Below are positions 62,249-64,000 of a DNA stretch of 64,000 nt, piece after piece. The stretch spans positions 496,001 through 560,000 of the forward strand of contig BLZA01000021.1 of NCBI GenBank assembly GCA_013423385.1. Reading direction: 5' to 3'. This DNA is from Naganishia liquefaciens. Lineage: Eukaryota; Basidiomycota; Tremellomycetes; Filobasidiales; Filobasidiaceae. Made by a program: the position numbers and the translations under genes. Position 1 is the stretch's first letter; every line of letters begins with the position of its first letter. Under the pieces are notes generated by a model that saw only the letters and a program-made list of their open reading frames with translations, ran no database searches and was not told where the DNA came from.

Positions 62249-63495
62249 CAGATTTTTGCTCCCCCATCAAAATCGATAGGTACCATACTGAATCTTACGA
62301 CCGACGGACTGTCGTCTCGCTTCAAGCATTCAGCATGCAACGCTTCAGACAAGCATCGCAGATGATCGCTCGTCGATGACAAGCATGTCGGATCCCGCTT
62401 ATGGTGTTTTCTCTTGTGATTTCTTTTTCTAACCATTGTACGACCTAGCTCGAATGGACTATCGATAGCAACAGCATTTATAGGAGAACGAGATCCAGAG
62501 ACATCTTCAGTCTTGTCTGAGTGCTCTTCTAACGTCCGCGCCTCAATATTTTAGAAAGTTTCCAGATGTCGAGAGTGCAGTTTCCATCAATCCTTCCCTC
62601 GTCTTCTGCGCCAGGTTCCATCAAAATTTCGATGCAGAGCACAGCAGCTTGAATCAGATGATTCTGTGGGATTACAATGCGACGCTCTTCCAACTGAGCT
62701 ATGAAAGGACTGTTGAAAGCTACATTTTGACAGTTATACGAGTCGACAACGCGTTCAATCTTTCTTTTCCTTTTCACGACGCAAATCCAATATCTCTCAC
62801 ACAATCATCGGTTGAACTGCACCAATGTTTCGTCTCAGCTGCCAGCTACACTCCTATAAATCCCTTCACCTGATGATCGACCCAAATCTTACCAGACCTC
62901 AAATATATTGCTTTGACATCGGATCTTCACTTGCGCAGGAAGATAAGCGAGTTGCGCGCGCCGACCAGTCGCGCCTTGATCGATTCAGTCAATAGCACAA
63001 ATCGTCTTATCGCTCAAGAAGTGACAGGCGATTGGCCAGTCAGGACGTTGATATGCAACCCTTATGGCTGTCCAGAAACGTTTTCGAAATTGGGTTATTA
63101 AGCAGTTCCCACGCTTCGGCCCGAAGTATGTTTACCACGAGGTTACTAAATTAGTGATGGAACTCGATTCAATGCAAATCAATCGAAATAATGTCTCACA
63201 CAAGGGAAGTTTTCATCCCGCTTCGGAACCAGAACCTTGATCAGCGCTTTACACAGTCCGGCAATCAAACCATTCTGGCTTCGGCTTTATTCCTGCGTTC
63301 GTTGACGCTGGGTCGCGCGTCCAGTGGGGAAGGGAGCGAGTGACGAAACGGTGACAAACTGGAGGCCCTCCAGTATTTATCGTAGAGGACCATGTATGAG
63401 CCACAGCATCCATTGCCTGTTGTGTATTCCTGTCTCTTCGTACTTTGGCTTTACATCTTCCGAAATCGCTCCGCAAAACTCTGACTCCACCTACA
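62249..63495. other. Spacer before MFS gene
   Basis: About 1.25 kb with no protein gene recognised. Holds the orphan tRNA half described next and, at its right end, the promoter of the transporter. Confidence 0.45.
62671..62708 (-). pseudogene. Orphan tRNA-Tyr-like 5' half
   Basis: 38 nt on the minus strand match the first 38 nt of tRNA-Tyr at 33 positions, including the whole D arm (TAGCTCAGTTGGAAGAGCG) and the loop TTGTAA with the GTA anticodon. Downstream I find no matching anticodon 3' stem, no TTCGA T arm and no partner for the acceptor CCTTTCA. So it is a tRNA 5' half, either a decayed tRNA gene or the head of a tRNA-derived SINE. Confidence 0.6.
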
Positions 63496-64000
63496 ATGGA
63501 AAGGCGACTTTCACAGAATGCGCAAAAGCCCAAGCCGGCAAGAACGTCGCATAGTTTACAAAACAGCCTGGACAGGAGACAAAGGCAGTCGATCAGCTGC
63601 AGTGACAGCGGCACGCTCGATGACACGGCGTCTCAATCTTCGTGGAAGTCTCCCGCCGAGGCAGGCGTCCATCCTCGGGAGCCGAACAATGTCGATGATG
63701 AATTGGATATCGCCCCAGTCGATCAGCCACCAGATATACAAGCTCAGCAGGATCGGGAGCCATTCGCAGTCCTTGCAAGGCATTTGTCAGGCGTTAGTGT
63801 TGTCAGCAAGCAAGAAACGTCAGCAGAGTCCGGAAACGCTGCTCAGCCATTTGACCCCCCTCCAGATGGCGGCTTTCAAGCTTGGTCGGTCGTCATGGGT
63901 GCATGGTTCGTGCTGTTCGTTCAATTCGGCATTAGTACGTATTCTTCCTCCTGACCCAATTTCAAGCTGACGTTCTTGAAAGTCACGAGTTTTGGCCAAT
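63496..64000 (+). CDS. Monocarboxylate-type MFS transporter, 3' part outside window
   Basis: N-terminal part of a major facilitator of the monocarboxylate transporter family. It starts MERRLSQNAQKPKPARTS (63496), a cytosolic Ser/Gln-rich tail of about 120 residues. The first membrane segment begins with the family signature, PPPDGGFQAWSVVMGAWFV then LFVQFGI, the D-G-G/W-V motif of TM1. An intron (about 63934-63982) joins GI to ITSFGQ, the continuation of TM1. The rest of the protein is beyond the right edge. The substrate (monocarboxylates, riboflavin and others in fungi) cannot be told from this part. Confidence 0.85.

Noticed and set aside
62671-62708. Second functional tRNA
   Set aside because: No T arm, no acceptor partner and no anticodon 3' stem; called a 5' half instead.

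Overview
This window is nuclear DNA from a fungus, most likely a basidiomycete. The evidence is densely packed genes on both strands, many short spliceosomal introns (about 50-80 nt, usually GT-AG with CTGAC/CTAAC-type branch sites), two intron-containing tRNA genes, and a gene set typical of fungi (Cdc14-type SIN protein, Trs65, Zn2Cys6 regulator, Mit1-type remodeller). Many proteins look like those of Ustilaginomycotina or Pucciniomycotina, but I cannot place it more precisely. All gene models were spliced by eye, so exon edges are approximate unless stated.

Layout. 1-6.1 kb: an unrecognised gene running off the left edge, a DHH phosphoesterase, a GPALPP/DUF3752 protein and tRNA-Pro(AGG). 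7.1-21.3 kb: a prenylated UBL3-like ubiquitin-fold protein, a Cdc14-type (SIN) protein, and a very large Mit1/CHD-type chromatin remodeller (PHD-like, chromo-like, SNF2, C-terminal zinc knuckle). 21.4-41 kb is a clearly more GC-rich block: prolyl-tRNA synthetase, CBS-domain protein, mitochondrial Obg GTPase, COX10, tail-anchored FHA protein (STRIPAK type), HECT ligase (UBE3C/Hul5 type), Bmt6-like rRNA methyltransferase, DUF1279 protein and APC10. 41.2-50.3 kb: DHHC palmitoyltransferase, a large coiled-coil protein, the cyclophilin Cwc27 and a Zn2Cys6 factor. 50.3-53.4 kb holds no gene and is strongly enriched in the tetranucleotide AGCT. 53.4-60.6 kb: Trs65, OXA1 and an Asteroid-type XPG protein. 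60.6-64 kb: a long spacer with tRNA-Tyr(GTA) and an orphan tRNA 5' half, then the start of a monocarboxylate-type MFS transporter.

Functional threads. Several genes serve mitochondria (Obg/Mtg2, COX10, OXA1, DUF1279 protein, possibly a dual-targeted ProRS). Several touch cell-cycle exit (APC10, Cdc14-type SIN protein, STRIPAK-type FHA protein). This looks like proximity rather than a true cluster. I saw no CRISPR array, rRNA, intact transposon or virus-like element.

The best leads are: the AGCT-rich gene-free block, the mitochondrial-type extension and 935-nt repeat-bearing intron of the ProRS gene, at least three GC-AG introns inside conserved motifs, and homopolymeric C tracts in front of 3' splice sites in the GC-rich block.
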